A DNA stretch of 64,000 nucleotides from Roseburia sp. CAG:10041_57 (GCA_001916965.1 MNTL01000003.1:1-64000), one strand, 5' to 3'; numbered from the stretch's first letter, positions 35,217-45,655 are shown. Translations and numbers: made by a program. Notes: generated by a model from the letters alone, not told the origin.

Positions 35217-36455
35217 ATGAATAAAAAGAAAGTATCTATTTGGTGTACAACATATAATCATTGTAATTATATTAAGAGAACGCTAGATAGTTTTTTAATG
35301 CAACATACAACATTTAATTATGAGGTAATCATATATGATGATGCATCTACAGATGGAACAACACAAATAATACAGGAATATGCAAAAAACCATCCAGATA
35401 ATATTAAACTTTTAATAATGAAAGAGAATAAATATGAAGTAACTAAGAAAAATTTTAAGTGGAAAAATGATTTGATGTTAGGTGTTTCTGAAGGAGAATA
35501 TATTGCATTCTGTGAAGGTGATGATTATTGGATAGATGAAAATAAATTGCAAATTCAAGTAGATTATATGGATAAACATAAAGAGTGTGCTTGTACAGGA
35601 CATGGCGCAATACAGGCTGGAGAAGAAGGACTTCCAATAGTGATAATGCAGGAAGGTGAAGAGAGAGATTTGTCTCCAAAGGAATTAATTATTAGAAAAG
35701 GAAATATCATGATTCCGACTGCATCATTAATGTATAGAAGAGATGTTTTGCGTATGGAAGATTTTTTTTATCAAGTAGGTATAGGAGATTATCCTACTCA
35801 ATTATATAGTTTGCTAAAAGGAACATTTCATTACTTCCCTAGGAATATGTCAGTTTATAGATATCAATGTTCGGGTTCCTGGACTGCTACAATGAGAAAA
35901 GATAGGGAAAAAATTTTTGAACATTATTTAAAAATGATGATTTTTTCAAAGAAATACGATAGCTATACAAAAAAAAAATATCATTTGTTTTTAGAACAAA
36001 GAATATATTTGTATATGAATAATTTAATATCATTTTGGAAAGACAGTTCTAAGAAGGAATTTGAAAATGTTTGTAGCAAATATGAAAGCATTGATACTTT
36101 GGGATGGGTTGAAGAAATTAAGAAATGGTATTTAATGTTTTATGGAGATAAATTTGAGGATAAGAAATTAAACGACTTTGTATCGTTTTCTTCATCTGTG
36201 TATATTTGGGGAACAGGCGTATACAGTAAAGTATTGGAAAAATATATTGATAATTCAAAAATAAGTGGATATATTGTTTCAGAAAATAAAAAGGGACAAG
36301 AACAACATCATAATAAACCGGTATATACGTTTGAGCAAATAAAGGGAAAAAATGTGAATTTTGTAATTGCAATGAACTATGATAATTATAATGCAATTCA
36401 AAAAAAAATAAGAGACTTTTCTACGTATTATCCCTTTATAATTCAATCATTTTAG
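35217..36455 (+). CDS. Family 2 glycosyltransferase with C-terminal Rossmann-like module
   Basis: 412 residues. The GT2 domain starts VSIWCTTYNHCNYIKRTLDS, and YDDASTDGTTQI and FCEGDDYWID provide the metal and nucleotide-sugar residues. From about residue 327 a second module begins VYIWGTGVYSKVLEKYI and continues to FVIAMNYDNY; it matches modules in eight other proteins of this locus. It would transfer a sugar from a nucleotide donor. The acceptor and donor are unknown. Confidence 0.85.
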   Translation: MNKKKVSIWCTTYNHCNYIKRTLDSFLMQHTTFNYEVIIYDDASTDGTTQIIQEYAKNHPDNIKLLIMKENKYEVTKKNFKWKNDLMLGVSEGEYIAFCEGDDYWIDENKLQIQVDYMDKHKECACTGHGAIQAGEEGLPIVIMQEGEERDLSPKELIIRKGNIMIPTASLMYRRDVLRMEDFFYQVGIGDYPTQLYSLLKGTFHYFPRNMSVYRYQCSGSWTATMRKDREKIFEHYLKMMIFSKKYDSYTKKKYHLFLEQRIYLYMNNLISFWKDSSKKEFENVCSKYESIDTLGWVEEIKKWYLMFYGDKFEDKKLNDFVSFSSSVYIWGTGVYSKVLEKYIDNSKISGYIVSENKKGQEQHHNKPVYTFEQIKGKNVNFVIAMNYDNYNAIQKKIRDFSTYYPFIIQSF

Positions 36456-36465
36456 AGGTGGAAAT

Positions 36466-36954
36466 ATGTATATAATAATTGCTATTATCAGTTTTAGTTT
36501 TGGCTATTTTTGTTCTTATTGCATGGAAAAGAAAAAAAATGTAAAACGTGAAAAAAATAATTCTGGAATTAGAAAGAACGAAGAGGTATTAAACCAATGG
36601 CTTGTATTTAAACAAGCAGGAATTGGCTTAGATAAAATTTTAAAAGACCAAAAAATAAAAACTGTTGCTATATATGGAATGGGAATTATGGGGCGTCATG
36701 TTTTAAGAGAGTTGATTAACAGTGACATTGTAATAAAATATGGATTAGATAATAAAAGAATGACACCAATTAATGGGATACCAGTTAAATCTTTACGGGA
36801 AGAACTTGAGATTCCAGACTTAATTATAAATTCAGTATTAAAGATGCCTGATAAAGAGAATATAGAGAAAGAAATACAAGAGGTAGTTGGATGTAAAGTG
36901 ATTTCGCTAGATACTTTGTTATTTAATTATTCTTATCTATATAAAGAAAATTAG
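36466..36954 (+). CDS. Membrane-anchored stand-alone Rossmann-like module
   Basis: 162 residues. A hydrophobic N-terminus (about residues 2-18) could anchor it in the membrane. From about residue 67 the module VAIYGMGIMGRHVLREL, then YGLDNKRMTPINGIPV and LIINSVLKMP, is the same kind that is fused to glycosyltransferases and methyltransferases elsewhere in the locus. Here it stands alone. Function unknown; a nucleotide or nucleotide-sugar binding role is an inference from the GxGxxG-like loop. Confidence 0.65.
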   Translation: MYIIIAIISFSFGYFCSYCMEKKKNVKREKNNSGIRKNEEVLNQWLVFKQAGIGLDKILKDQKIKTVAIYGMGIMGRHVLRELINSDIVIKYGLDNKRMTPINGIPVKSLREELEIPDLIINSVLKMPDKENIEKEIQEVVGCKVISLDTLLFNYSYLYKEN

Positions 36955-36970
36955 ATATGAGGAGGATATA

Positions 36971-37858
36971 ATGCGAGAGCTACTTATAGATGTAATAGGA
37001 AATAAATTTGGTGAAGGTGTAAAAAGAGAGTATCAGTATAGAATGGCATACCAGCATTTGGATAGTTATGTAAAGTATAAAAATACTGACAATACTATTT
37101 TAATGAAAAACACTAAAGTAAAACTAAATCAGACAATTTGGATATGTTGGTTACAGGGAATGGATAATGCACCAATTATTGTAAGAAAGTGTTATGAATC
37201 AATAAAAAGAAATGTACCCGATGCTTTTGATATAAAGGTAATTACAGAAAAGACGATTGATGATTACGTTAGTTTTCCCTCATTTATTTATGAAAAAGTT
37301 AAGAAAGGCATCATATCTAAAACACATTTTTCAGACATTATTAGAACGGAACTTTTGTATCAGTATGGTGGATGTTGGATTGATGCTACAGTTTTTTGCA
37401 GCAGAAAAATTCCAGACTATATGTTAAGTGGAGAATTGTTTTTCTTTAAGTGGTCTATAATGGATATCTCGGTACTCCCAGGTTCTAGTTGGTGGATATA
37501 TGCAAAACAAAATAATAAAATAGTACGAGAAGTTAGAAATGTTTTGTATGCATACTGGAAAAATGAAAGTAAACTTATAAATTATTATTTATATCATATT
37601 ATCTTAGCTAAGATTATAAATAGTGATGCAACAAACAGAATTCTATATAATGATATAATATATTGTAATAACAGTACACCACAGATTTTGTACAGTTTGT
37701 TAGCAGAACAATTTAATGAAGAACGTTGGGAAATCTTGGATGAACAAACTCCGGTACACAAATTGTCTTACAAAAGAAATTTTATAAGGGGTGATATAGA
37801 AAGCTTTTTTGTCGCTCTTATGAAGGGAAAATTGGATACGGGGGAGTATAAAGTATGA
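36971..37858 (+). CDS. Capsular polysaccharide synthesis-type glycosyltransferase (GT32-like)
   Basis: 295 residues. IWICWLQGMDNAPIIVRKCY near residues 57-76, then HFSDIIRTELLYQYGGCWID with IDATV, is the Caps_synth/GT32-like pattern, in which the acidic residue after GGxW-D binds the metal and donor. RBS GAGGA lies 8 nt upstream. Its stop overlaps the following methyltransferase gene by 4 nt (ATGATG region), indicating coupling. Confidence 0.8.
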   Translation: MRELLIDVIGNKFGEGVKREYQYRMAYQHLDSYVKYKNTDNTILMKNTKVKLNQTIWICWLQGMDNAPIIVRKCYESIKRNVPDAFDIKVITEKTIDDYVSFPSFIYEKVKKGIISKTHFSDIIRTELLYQYGGCWIDATVFCSRKIPDYMLSGELFFFKWSIMDISVLPGSSWWIYAKQNNKIVREVRNVLYAYWKNESKLINYYLYHIILAKIINSDATNRILYNDIIYCNNSTPQILYSLLAEQFNEERWEILDEQTPVHKLSYKRNFIRGDIESFFVALMKGKLDTGEYKV

Positions 37859-39549
37859 TGAATAGTGTTGGCGAACAGATAGGTGGCGTAAAATTAAATT
37901 ATTCATATTATAGTGGTAGGGATATTTATTCAGATGGAATGATTGAAGACACTATTTTAGATGCATGTATAAATGAAAAACAAGAAGAGTTATTAAAGAT
38001 TAGTCATGATTGGGCAGTTTTATACCATTTATCTTCAATAAGAGAAAATATTATAGAATGGTATCCTATATCTAAAGAAGAAAAGGTATTGGAGATAGGT
38101 TCTGGTTGCGGTGCTATTACGGGTGCATTAAGTAAAAAGGCAGAAAAAGTTACTTGTGTAGATTTATCCCGCAAGAGAAGTCTTATTAATGCATACAGGC
38201 ATAAAGATGCTAAAAATATAGAAATAATTGTTGGAAATTTCCAAGACATAGAACCTGATTTAGAAAAATATGATGTAATAACCCTAATTGGTGTTTGGGA
38301 ATATTCAGAATTATACTTAGATTCTAAAGAACCATTTGATGAAATGTTGCAGCTCGCAAAAAAACATTTAACTGAAAATGGGAGAATAATCATTGCAATC
38401 GAAAATAAAATGGGACTGAAATATTGGAATGGTGCGCAAGAGGATCACACTGGAAAACAGTATAGTGGTCTAAATGATTATATAGATGATAAAAATAGAC
38501 ATGTAAGAACTTTTTCAAAACCTGAAATCGAAAAAATGTTAACGAAGAATGGATTAGATAAGTATCAATTTTATTATCCACTGCCAGATTATAAATTGCC
38601 GGATTGTATATATTCAGATGAATATTTGCCACAAGTTGGAGAAATAAGATTGTTTGGAAAAAATTATATGTTGCCACGATTATACAATTTTAATGATGCT
38701 ATAGTAGGTGATCAAATTTGCTCTGATGGAATGTTTCCATATTTATCCAACTCTTATTTAATTGTATGTGATAATTATGAAAAAAATCCGATTCAGTTTG
38801 TAAAATATAATCGGGAGAGATGTGAGGAGTATCGCATTAAAACAATAATAAATTTTGATGAGCAGGAAAATAAAACAGTTATAAAACAAAGTTTAAATAG
38901 CAAAGCAGACAGGCATATATCCAATTTAGGCAAGAATAGCTTAAGCTGGAGTTACCAGTATAAAAGCATTGAGTGCGTGGGAGGGGAGATTGTTAATAAC
39001 AAATTTATTTCTCCGTTTGCAGATGGAGTATCAATAGACAAATGGATGTATCAATTCAAAAATAGTCCATTGAAATTTGTAGCTGAATTAAAAAAGATTA
39101 TTGAGAAATTTTTGATGCCTGATGAAAGGTATCTTAGTGAAAAAGGAGTTACTCCTGATTTTACAAAAGTATTTGGAGATATTCCATTAGGAACATTTAC
39201 AAGTTTGAATGTTACAAACATTGATTTAATTGCTTCAAATCTTAAAATTATAAACGATACTACTATGATTGCATTTGATTCAGAGTGGGTATTTAATTTT
39301 CCGATTCCTTACAGGTATGTAACTTGGAGATTGTGTAGGGATATATATGATCAATATAAAGCATATTTAAAAAATACTTATTGCAAGAACGATTTTATAA
39401 AAGAAATGGGATTATCAGATGCTGATAATGAGATATTTTCATACATGGAAGGTTCATTTAATTCCTATGTTATGGGGTATGCAGGACAAGAACGTTATCG
39501 ACAAAATTATCGAAAGACAGAAATGATGCAGAACATAGTTTATTATTAA
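37855..39549 (+). CDS. Class I SAM-dependent methyltransferase with large C-terminal domain
   Basis: 564 residues. The methyltransferase core VLEIGSGCGAITGALSKKA begins near residue 77, with VTCVDLSRKRS and YDVITLIGVWEY completing the SAM site. The remaining 300 residues, including LPDYKLPDCIYSDEYLP and a late FDSEWVFNFPIPYRYV, are a conserved but uncharacterised extension seen in polysaccharide loci. The extension resembles kinase-like proteins in parts (AFDSEW), but no firm assignment is possible. It probably methylates a sugar. Confidence 0.78.
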   Translation: MMNSVGEQIGGVKLNYSYYSGRDIYSDGMIEDTILDACINEKQEELLKISHDWAVLYHLSSIRENIIEWYPISKEEKVLEIGSGCGAITGALSKKAEKVTCVDLSRKRSLINAYRHKDAKNIEIIVGNFQDIEPDLEKYDVITLIGVWEYSELYLDSKEPFDEMLQLAKKHLTENGRIIIAIENKMGLKYWNGAQEDHTGKQYSGLNDYIDDKNRHVRTFSKPEIEKMLTKNGLDKYQFYYPLPDYKLPDCIYSDEYLPQVGEIRLFGKNYMLPRLYNFNDAIVGDQICSDGMFPYLSNSYLIVCDNYEKNPIQFVKYNRERCEEYRIKTIINFDEQENKTVIKQSLNSKADRHISNLGKNSLSWSYQYKSIECVGGEIVNNKFISPFADGVSIDKWMYQFKNSPLKFVAELKKIIEKFLMPDERYLSEKGVTPDFTKVFGDIPLGTFTSLNVTNIDLIASNLKIINDTTMIAFDSEWVFNFPIPYRYVTWRLCRDIYDQYKAYLKNTYCKNDFIKEMGLSDADNEIFSYMEGSFNSYVMGYAGQERYRQNYRKTEMMQNIVYY

Positions 39550-39586
39550 TTTGTATAGAAAAAAGTTGTTTTGGAGTTTATGTAAT

Positions 39587-41077
39587 ATGAAGATAATTGC
39601 AATGTACCTTCCTCAATTTCATACTGTAAAAGAAAATAATGAATGGTGGGGGGAAGGTTTTACAGATTGGGTTAGTGCCCGTAATGCTATAAAATTGTTT
39701 GAGAATCATTATCAACCGCATATACCATTCAATGAATATTATTATGATTTACTTCAAAAAGAAACTATGCTCTGGCAGGCAAATCTTATGAAGCAATATG
39801 GTATAGATGGTGCATGTATGTATCATTATTGGTTTAAAGATGGCAGACAGATTTTAGAAAAACCAGCAGAAAACTTGTTAAGATGGCAAGATGTTGATAT
39901 GCCATATTGTTTTTGTTGGGCTAATGAAACGTGGGCTCGCTCATGGACAAAAATGGAAAATGTAAATGTGTGGACTGATTTATGTGAAGATAAAAAAGGT
40001 AAACAGGAAAATGCCATTTTATTAGAACAAAAATACGGTGAAGAAAAAGAATGGAAAAATCATTTTGATTATCTAAATCAATTTTTCTTGGATGATCGTT
40101 ATATAAAATTAGATGGGAAACCAGTATTTATTATATACAAAGCAAGTATGATTTCGTGTTTAAATGAAATGATTTTGTACTGGCAGGATTGTGCCCAAAA
40201 AGCTGGTTGGCCTGGAATATATATTATTGGTGGCGATTGCAAAGGAGAATGTAGGGTAGATGCAGAGTTTATCAGAGAGCCAGGAAGTGAGTTAGGTGTA
40301 TTCGAAAAAGAAATGCAGACTAATGGTGTGACTCAAATTGATTATGCAAAATTATGGAAGTGTATTTTAGATAACCAACAGAGTGGAAAAAGGAAAACAT
40401 ATTACAGTGGAATAGTAGGTTATGATGATACTCCTAGAAGGGGAAAACGTGGGATTGTGCTTACTAATAATACACCAGAGCTATTTGAAAAATATTTGAT
40501 TCAATTATTAGCCAAAAGTGAACGTGAAAGAAACGAAATGGTTTTTATCAACGCATGGAATGAATGGGGAGAAGGCATGCATTTAGAACCCGATCAAAAA
40601 TATAAATATGAGTATTTAATTGCATTAAAAGAGGCAAAAAGTACCTATTTAGATTACGTTGACATTGGAGAAAAGCCAAGTATTTCTAAAAAAAATATGA
40701 TGATAAAACAACGAGCTGACAAATATGAATTGTATATGAATGCTTTAGATGAATGGCTGCGACTGGCAGAAAATGATATATGTATTGGAACTTATTTTAT
40801 CAATAGAAATATTAAGAAAATAGGGATCTATGGATACAGTATGTTTGCAAAACACCTTATTGTGCAGATGAAAGATACAGATGTTGAGATATCTTTTTTA
40901 GTGGATAAGCAAAAAGATAAATTAAATATTGATATACCTGTTTTTTTGCCGGAAGAAACATTACCGAAACATGATATACTGGTCGTTACATCTTTTTTTT
41001 ATTATGATGAAATAAAGAAAGAATTAGGGGACAAATATAAAATGATTTCTTTACAGGAAGTAATTTTCAATTGTTAA
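39587..41077 (+). CDS. WbsX/GH99-like domain protein with C-terminal Rossmann-like module
   Basis: About 496 residues from ATG 39587 (GGAG 10 nt upstream; the frame is open from 39551). The start MKIIAMYLPQFHTVKENNEWWGEGFTDW, then YHYWFKDGRQIL, CWANETWARSW and FINAWNEWGEGMHLEPD, is the signature of the WbsX family (GH99-like TIM barrel) in polysaccharide loci. Whether it is a glycosidase, endomannanase-like enzyme or transferase is not settled. From about residue 411 a module IGIYGYSMFAKHLIVQM is fused. Confidence 0.85.
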   Translation: MKIIAMYLPQFHTVKENNEWWGEGFTDWVSARNAIKLFENHYQPHIPFNEYYYDLLQKETMLWQANLMKQYGIDGACMYHYWFKDGRQILEKPAENLLRWQDVDMPYCFCWANETWARSWTKMENVNVWTDLCEDKKGKQENAILLEQKYGEEKEWKNHFDYLNQFFLDDRYIKLDGKPVFIIYKASMISCLNEMILYWQDCAQKAGWPGIYIIGGDCKGECRVDAEFIREPGSELGVFEKEMQTNGVTQIDYAKLWKCILDNQQSGKRKTYYSGIVGYDDTPRRGKRGIVLTNNTPELFEKYLIQLLAKSERERNEMVFINAWNEWGEGMHLEPDQKYKYEYLIALKEAKSTYLDYVDIGEKPSISKKNMMIKQRADKYELYMNALDEWLRLAENDICIGTYFINRNIKKIGIYGYSMFAKHLIVQMKDTDVEISFLVDKQKDKLNIDIPVFLPEETLPKHDILVVTSFFYYDEIKKELGDKYKMISLQEVIFNC

Positions 41078-41137
41078 AAAGAAGATAAATTTTAGGGGGG
41101 AAAATGATATCTTTAGCATTTTTGAAATATCATAGAA

Positions 41138-42205
41138 TTGCAACAAAGACAAATCGTAGTAGAAAACTTTTTTAATAATTGTTGTCAGGTAACATCTTTT
41201 TGTGGCAGACCAGTTTATGAACCAAGTGCTGAAAATATGAAAGGTATTTTTACAATCATTGCTACGGCAGAAAACACGTTCCTTGCTATTTCAGAACAAT
41301 TAAGGAATATGGAATTGAGTGAATTTGAAGACTTTATTTTTTATCCGTTAATTGATCGGAAAATGGTATTGCTTCACGGAAACTGTCATATGAGTATTGT
41401 AAAAGAATACTTAGAGTCGTGTGAATATTTTAATAAAGAATATTATATTTATTATAATCCATTAATATGTAACAATACAGAACATAAAATTCGGAAAGAA
41501 GTATTAAAAAATTGTGATGTATGGATTCATGAAGACATTCAGGAAAACAATGCATATGGAATATATTTATCTGATAAATATATTCGTCAGATAATCAATT
41601 CAAAAGTTTTGGATATTACAATACCTCATTTATACGGTTTGGGAAAAGCATTTTTTCCTCAAGTAGAGTATAATAAAAATAATCCGCCTCTAAGTAATGG
41701 GGTAAATACCAATGGTATGTTTCCACATGCAGATATTGTAATAGATAAATGTAAGAAAAAAGGAATGAATGTAGAAGAAATATGTAAATTTGTGCAAGGC
41801 GACAATGCAATTGATGAAAAATATATTATGACCAATTTTAATATGTATATGAAAAAAATAAAAGAACGAGAAGTATGTTGGGATATTAAAATATATGATT
41901 TTATCGTCAATCATTATAGGAAGGAAAAACTATTTTTTGATATTGGACATCCAACTAATACTATTATAAAAGAAATATCTATTCGTATATTAGAAAAACT
42001 TAATATATCTAATATCAATATAGTAGCCAAAAGTCAAATGGATGCTCATGAAACTCCAATTTATCCTTGTGTTCAAAAGTGTTTATCAATGCAGTGGAAA
42101 GATATAGAATTAAAAAAAAGCGGAGTTGGAAGACTGACAGAACATATGGATCTTACTGAATATGTGAAAGAATACATTTGGTGGTGTTATGGTTATGAAA
42201 TTTAG
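41138..42205 (+). CDS. WcbI-like polysaccharide biosynthesis protein with disrupted 5' end
   Basis: The catalytic-type motif VLLHGNCHMSIVKEYL near residue 77 matches WcbI, a proposed sugar acetyltransferase of capsule loci. The frame begins at TTG 41138 without a ribosome site. A good start, GGGGGGAAAATG at 41104, lies in another frame and stops at 41175; removing one T from the T6 run at 41168-41173 joins the two. The N-terminal text CGRPVYEPSAENMKG to LRNMELSEFED resembles the second half of the Rossmann-like module found in the neighbours. The WcbI domain itself is intact and could be made from an internal start. Confidence 0.65.
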   Translation: MQQRQIVVENFFNNCCQVTSFCGRPVYEPSAENMKGIFTIIATAENTFLAISEQLRNMELSEFEDFIFYPLIDRKMVLLHGNCHMSIVKEYLESCEYFNKEYYIYYNPLICNNTEHKIRKEVLKNCDVWIHEDIQENNAYGIYLSDKYIRQIINSKVLDITIPHLYGLGKAFFPQVEYNKNNPPLSNGVNTNGMFPHADIVIDKCKKKGMNVEEICKFVQGDNAIDEKYIMTNFNMYMKKIKEREVCWDIKIYDFIVNHYRKEKLFFDIGHPTNTIIKEISIRILEKLNISNINIVAKSQMDAHETPIYPCVQKCLSMQWKDIELKKSGVGRLTEHMDLTEYVKEYIWWCYGYEI

Positions 42206-42239
42206 GTGTGAAGGATAATCCAAGCATAATGGGGGAAAA

Positions 42240-43493
42240 ATGAAGAAAATATCTGTCATTATTCCTATATATAATGCAGAAATGTATATAGAGGAATGCA
42301 TAGAAAGTGTAAGGAAACAAACAATACAGGATTTGGAAATAGTTTGTGTTGATGATGGTTCATTAGATGATTCGGAATCTATAATTCAAAAAATTGCAAG
42401 TAAAGATTTGCGTATTAAATTGATTCGACAGAAAAATCAAGGTGCTGGAAATGCAAGAAATAATGGATTAAAAAATGCAACGGGGAAGTACGTTGCATTT
42501 TTGGATGCAGATGATTATTTTTATGACATAGATGCTTTGAAGAAGATGGTAGAACGTTGTGAAAAGGATAAAGTTAATGTATGTGGCAGCTTTAGCAAAA
42601 GAAATGATAATAACAGAATAATGGAGTTAAATTTCTGGGGCGAAGATCGAAATATGATTTCGGATAAAATATTTGAGTATGGCTTGTATCAAATAGATTA
42701 TGGTTTTACTTCTTTTATTTATAATAGAGAATTCCTTATTTCAAATAATATTTTTTTTCCAGATATTTCTCGATATGAAGATCCTGTTTTTATGGTCAAA
42801 GCACTCCATGCAGCGGGCAATTTTGCGATGGCTGATACTTATCTTTACTGTTATCGCATTCCAGCTATGGTGTCTCGATATAATACGCAAAAGGTAATAG
42901 AAATGTTACAGGGAATAACAGATAATTTACAATATGCAAGAGATCATAAATTAAATATACTTTTTCAAAGAACTTTAGACAGACTAGAATACGAATGCTG
43001 TGATTGCATTCTTCATAATCTAAAAAGTAATGATATTATAATACTTACTAAGTTATTATATATGAATCAAATTATACAAGATTATTTTGAAAATAATACC
43101 TATATCATTAGACCACTAAGAAAAATGCAGGAAAAAGTGGTAAATACCATGGATAATTATGAAGAGTATTTGCAAAGTGTACTAGAAAAAAATGACAAAA
43201 TTTATATATATGGTGCGGGAAAATATGGGAAAGCATTTTTGAAATATTTACAACAAAAGGGACAAGATAAGAAAGTGGAATGCATAGTTATATCTTCTGG
43301 ACCAAATGAAAAAGAGAAGGTATGTAATATGCCGGTTGTATCTGTGTATGATATAGAAAAAAATAATCTTAATTGCGTTAAGATTCTAATAGCAGTAGGT
43401 GGAATCGCACAAAAGGAAATTATAAAAACATTGACAGACTTAGGATGCAAACAATTTGAAACATTAGATAGCATCTTTTTAAGCAAGTTGTAA
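42240..43493 (+). CDS. Family 2 glycosyltransferase with C-terminal Rossmann-like module
   Basis: 417 residues. The GT2 domain has ISVIIPIYNAEMYIEECIES, VDDGSLDDSE and FLDADDYF. The module from about residue 321 begins IYIYGAGKYGKAFLKYL, the clearest GxGxxG version in this locus, followed by VECIVISSGPNEKEKVCNMPVVS-type text and ILIAVGG. Donor and acceptor are unknown. RBS GGGGG lies upstream of ATG 42240. Confidence 0.88.
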   Translation: MKKISVIIPIYNAEMYIEECIESVRKQTIQDLEIVCVDDGSLDDSESIIQKIASKDLRIKLIRQKNQGAGNARNNGLKNATGKYVAFLDADDYFYDIDALKKMVERCEKDKVNVCGSFSKRNDNNRIMELNFWGEDRNMISDKIFEYGLYQIDYGFTSFIYNREFLISNNIFFPDISRYEDPVFMVKALHAAGNFAMADTYLYCYRIPAMVSRYNTQKVIEMLQGITDNLQYARDHKLNILFQRTLDRLEYECCDCILHNLKSNDIIILTKLLYMNQIIQDYFENNTYIIRPLRKMQEKVVNTMDNYEEYLQSVLEKNDKIYIYGAGKYGKAFLKYLQQKGQDKKVECIVISSGPNEKEKVCNMPVVSVYDIEKNNLNCVKILIAVGGIAQKEIIKTLTDLGCKQFETLDSIFLSKL

Positions 43494-43536
43494 TAAGAGA
43501 AAAAATACGAGGGAGTAACCAGAAATGGAGAAGTAA

Positions 43537-44595
43537 ATGCAATTAGAGTGTACAACAATGGGTGGGTTATTTGAACTCATGAAAAAGAAAAATATAGTTT
43601 GTTGGGGAATAGGAAATTATTTTCAGGCTTTTGTTGATTCATGTAATGGAAAAGTAAATTTATCTTGTATTTCGTACTTGATTGATAATAATGTAGAGTC
43701 ACATAATAAAAAGTATAGAATACAAAAGAAAGAGATTTCGGTAGGTTCTTTTGCAAATTATTTATCATGTAGGGGAAATAATGATGTGATTGTGATTACT
43801 ACGGTACATTATAATGAAATAATTAATCAAATTCTAGATATAGATGAAACAATTGATTATATTGTCTATCCTTTGATTAGGCATGAAAAAAAAACAGATA
43901 ATTTTTGTATAAAACGTAGTTCTGAGAAGTTGATTCCAGCTAAAATACATTATTGCTGGTTTGGAAGAGGGACACTACCGGCAAAAGACCAAATGTATAT
44001 TGAGGGATGGAAAAAATTATGCCCAAAATGCGAAATAATATGTTGGAATGAAGATAACTTTGATATTAATTGTAATGCTTATGTTAAGTATGCATATGAA
44101 CATAAAAAATGGGCTTTTGTAGCAGATTACGCCAGAATGTATGTTCTGCATGAATATGGAGGCATTTACTTAGATACGGATGTTGAACTATTAAAAAATT
44201 TGGATGATTTCAGATATCAGTATGCATATATGGGAATGGAAGAATCGGGATGTGTAGCATCAGGTCTGGGGATGGGAACGGTTGCAAAAAATCCTATTTT
44301 AAAAGAGATTTTGGAAACATATGATGCCATTACGTTACGTGATATTGAGGGCTGGAGTAAATGGAAAGTTAATGCTGACTGGGAGTCAAATATTTTGCGA
44401 AAATATGGTTTCTTGGCTAATAATCAGTATCAGATTGTGCAGAATATTGCGATTTTTCCAAGTGAATTTTTTTCACCAGTTTTAGTTGGCCATAACAAGA
44501 TTGATATAAGCAAGAATACTTATTCTATCCATCACTATCATTATTCATGGCTTGATGAAAAAGAACGAAATATAATATGGAATGGGGAGAAATAG
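43537..44595 (+). CDS. GT32-type glycosyltransferase with N-terminal Rossmann-like module
   Basis: 352 residues. Here the module is N-terminal, starting IVCWGIGNYFQAFVDSC near residue 20. The catalytic domain starts IPAKIHYCWFGRGTLPAKD near 131 and contains DYARMYVLHEYGGIYLDTDVEL with the DxD motif of OCH1-like (GT32) enzymes. RBS GGAG is 7 nt before the ATG. It ends 1 nt before the next gene's start at 44597. Confidence 0.87.
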   Translation: MQLECTTMGGLFELMKKKNIVCWGIGNYFQAFVDSCNGKVNLSCISYLIDNNVESHNKKYRIQKKEISVGSFANYLSCRGNNDVIVITTVHYNEIINQILDIDETIDYIVYPLIRHEKKTDNFCIKRSSEKLIPAKIHYCWFGRGTLPAKDQMYIEGWKKLCPKCEIICWNEDNFDINCNAYVKYAYEHKKWAFVADYARMYVLHEYGGIYLDTDVELLKNLDDFRYQYAYMGMEESGCVASGLGMGTVAKNPILKEILETYDAITLRDIEGWSKWKVNADWESNILRKYGFLANNQYQIVQNIAIFPSEFFSPVLVGHNKIDISKNTYSIHHYHYSWLDEKERNIIWNGEK

Positions 44596-44596
44596 A

Positions 44597-45643
44597 ATGG
44601 AAGGTCAAATTTCAAAGGATGTATTATCTAAGATGCAAGTGATATATGCAAATCTAAGAGATGAAAAATCTAAACGCATATATATGGACAAATTATTGTA
44701 TGCAGTTTCAAACGATATAAAATATGTCTATCAATTGTTGGAAGATTCTTTTGAAAATTTTGGAGAACATTTAAATTATCTGAAAAATAAAAAAGAAGTA
44801 ATCATTTATGGTGCTGGGATTAATTGTGAAATGGCAGTATATGCTTGCAAAAAAAAGAATATTTCTGTGAATTATTTGTGTGATAGAGATTCTAATAAAC
44901 AAGGTAATCAACTGTGGGGAATTGAAGTTATTTCACCGGAGAGGTTAATAAATGAGCATAAGGAAGCAACTATTTTGATAAGTACTACTACATTTTATGA
45001 TGAAGTGATGAATTACTTACGTAAGTATTTTTCAAAAGATAATATTATTTCATTTGCAGGGAAAGAACAGATGGAAGTAATAAAAATGCAATATTTTGAT
45101 GAGGTAATCAAGTTAAAGGATGGAGAAATATTTGTTGATGGTGGGTGTTTTGATTTTGAAACAAGTAAACTGTTGCTAGAACAATGCAAAGTAGAAAAAA
45201 TATATGCCTTTGAGCCTGATTTAATCAATTTGCCTAAAGTTGAGAAGCAAGTAGAGAATATGCAACTTAAAAATGTAGATATTATTCCGGCAGGAATGTG
45301 GAATTGTAAGGATATATTGCGTTTTCAATCTCAGGGAACCATTAAGTCTAAGTTGGATGAAAGAGGAGATGTAGAAGTAAATGTGGTCGCTGTTGATGAT
45401 GTAATCAATGATAAAGTAACATTTATAAAAATGGATATTGAAGGTTCAGAATTAAAGGCATTGCAGGGAGCAAAAAATACAATAAAAAAATATAAGCCTA
45501 ATCTTGCAATTTGTATTTATCATAAACCTGAGGATATTATTGATATTCCTGATTATCTTCATTCTCTTGTGCCAGAGTACAAATTTTATATTAGGCACTA
45601 CTCCATGAATTCTGCTGAGACGGTTTTATACGCAGTAATATAA
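44597..45643 (+). CDS. FkbM-type methyltransferase with N-terminal Rossmann-like module
   Basis: About 348 residues from ATG 44597, which has GGGGAGA upstream. The N-terminal module VIIYGAGINCEMAVYAC begins near residue 68, with YLCDRDSNKQGNQLWGIEV after it. The C-terminal FkbM domain has GEIFVDGGCFDFETSKLL and FIKMDIEGSELKALQGA. FkbM proteins O-methylate hydroxyl groups using SAM, here most likely on a sugar. Confidence 0.87.
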   Translation: MEGQISKDVLSKMQVIYANLRDEKSKRIYMDKLLYAVSNDIKYVYQLLEDSFENFGEHLNYLKNKKEVIIYGAGINCEMAVYACKKKNISVNYLCDRDSNKQGNQLWGIEVISPERLINEHKEATILISTTTFYDEVMNYLRKYFSKDNIISFAGKEQMEVIKMQYFDEVIKLKDGEIFVDGGCFDFETSKLLLEQCKVEKIYAFEPDLINLPKVEKQVENMQLKNVDIIPAGMWNCKDILRFQSQGTIKSKLDERGDVEVNVVAVDDVINDKVTFIKMDIEGSELKALQGAKNTIKKYKPNLAICIYHKPEDIIDIPDYLHSLVPEYKFYIRHYSMNSAETVLYAVI

Positions 45644-45655
45644 GGAGATTATTGA

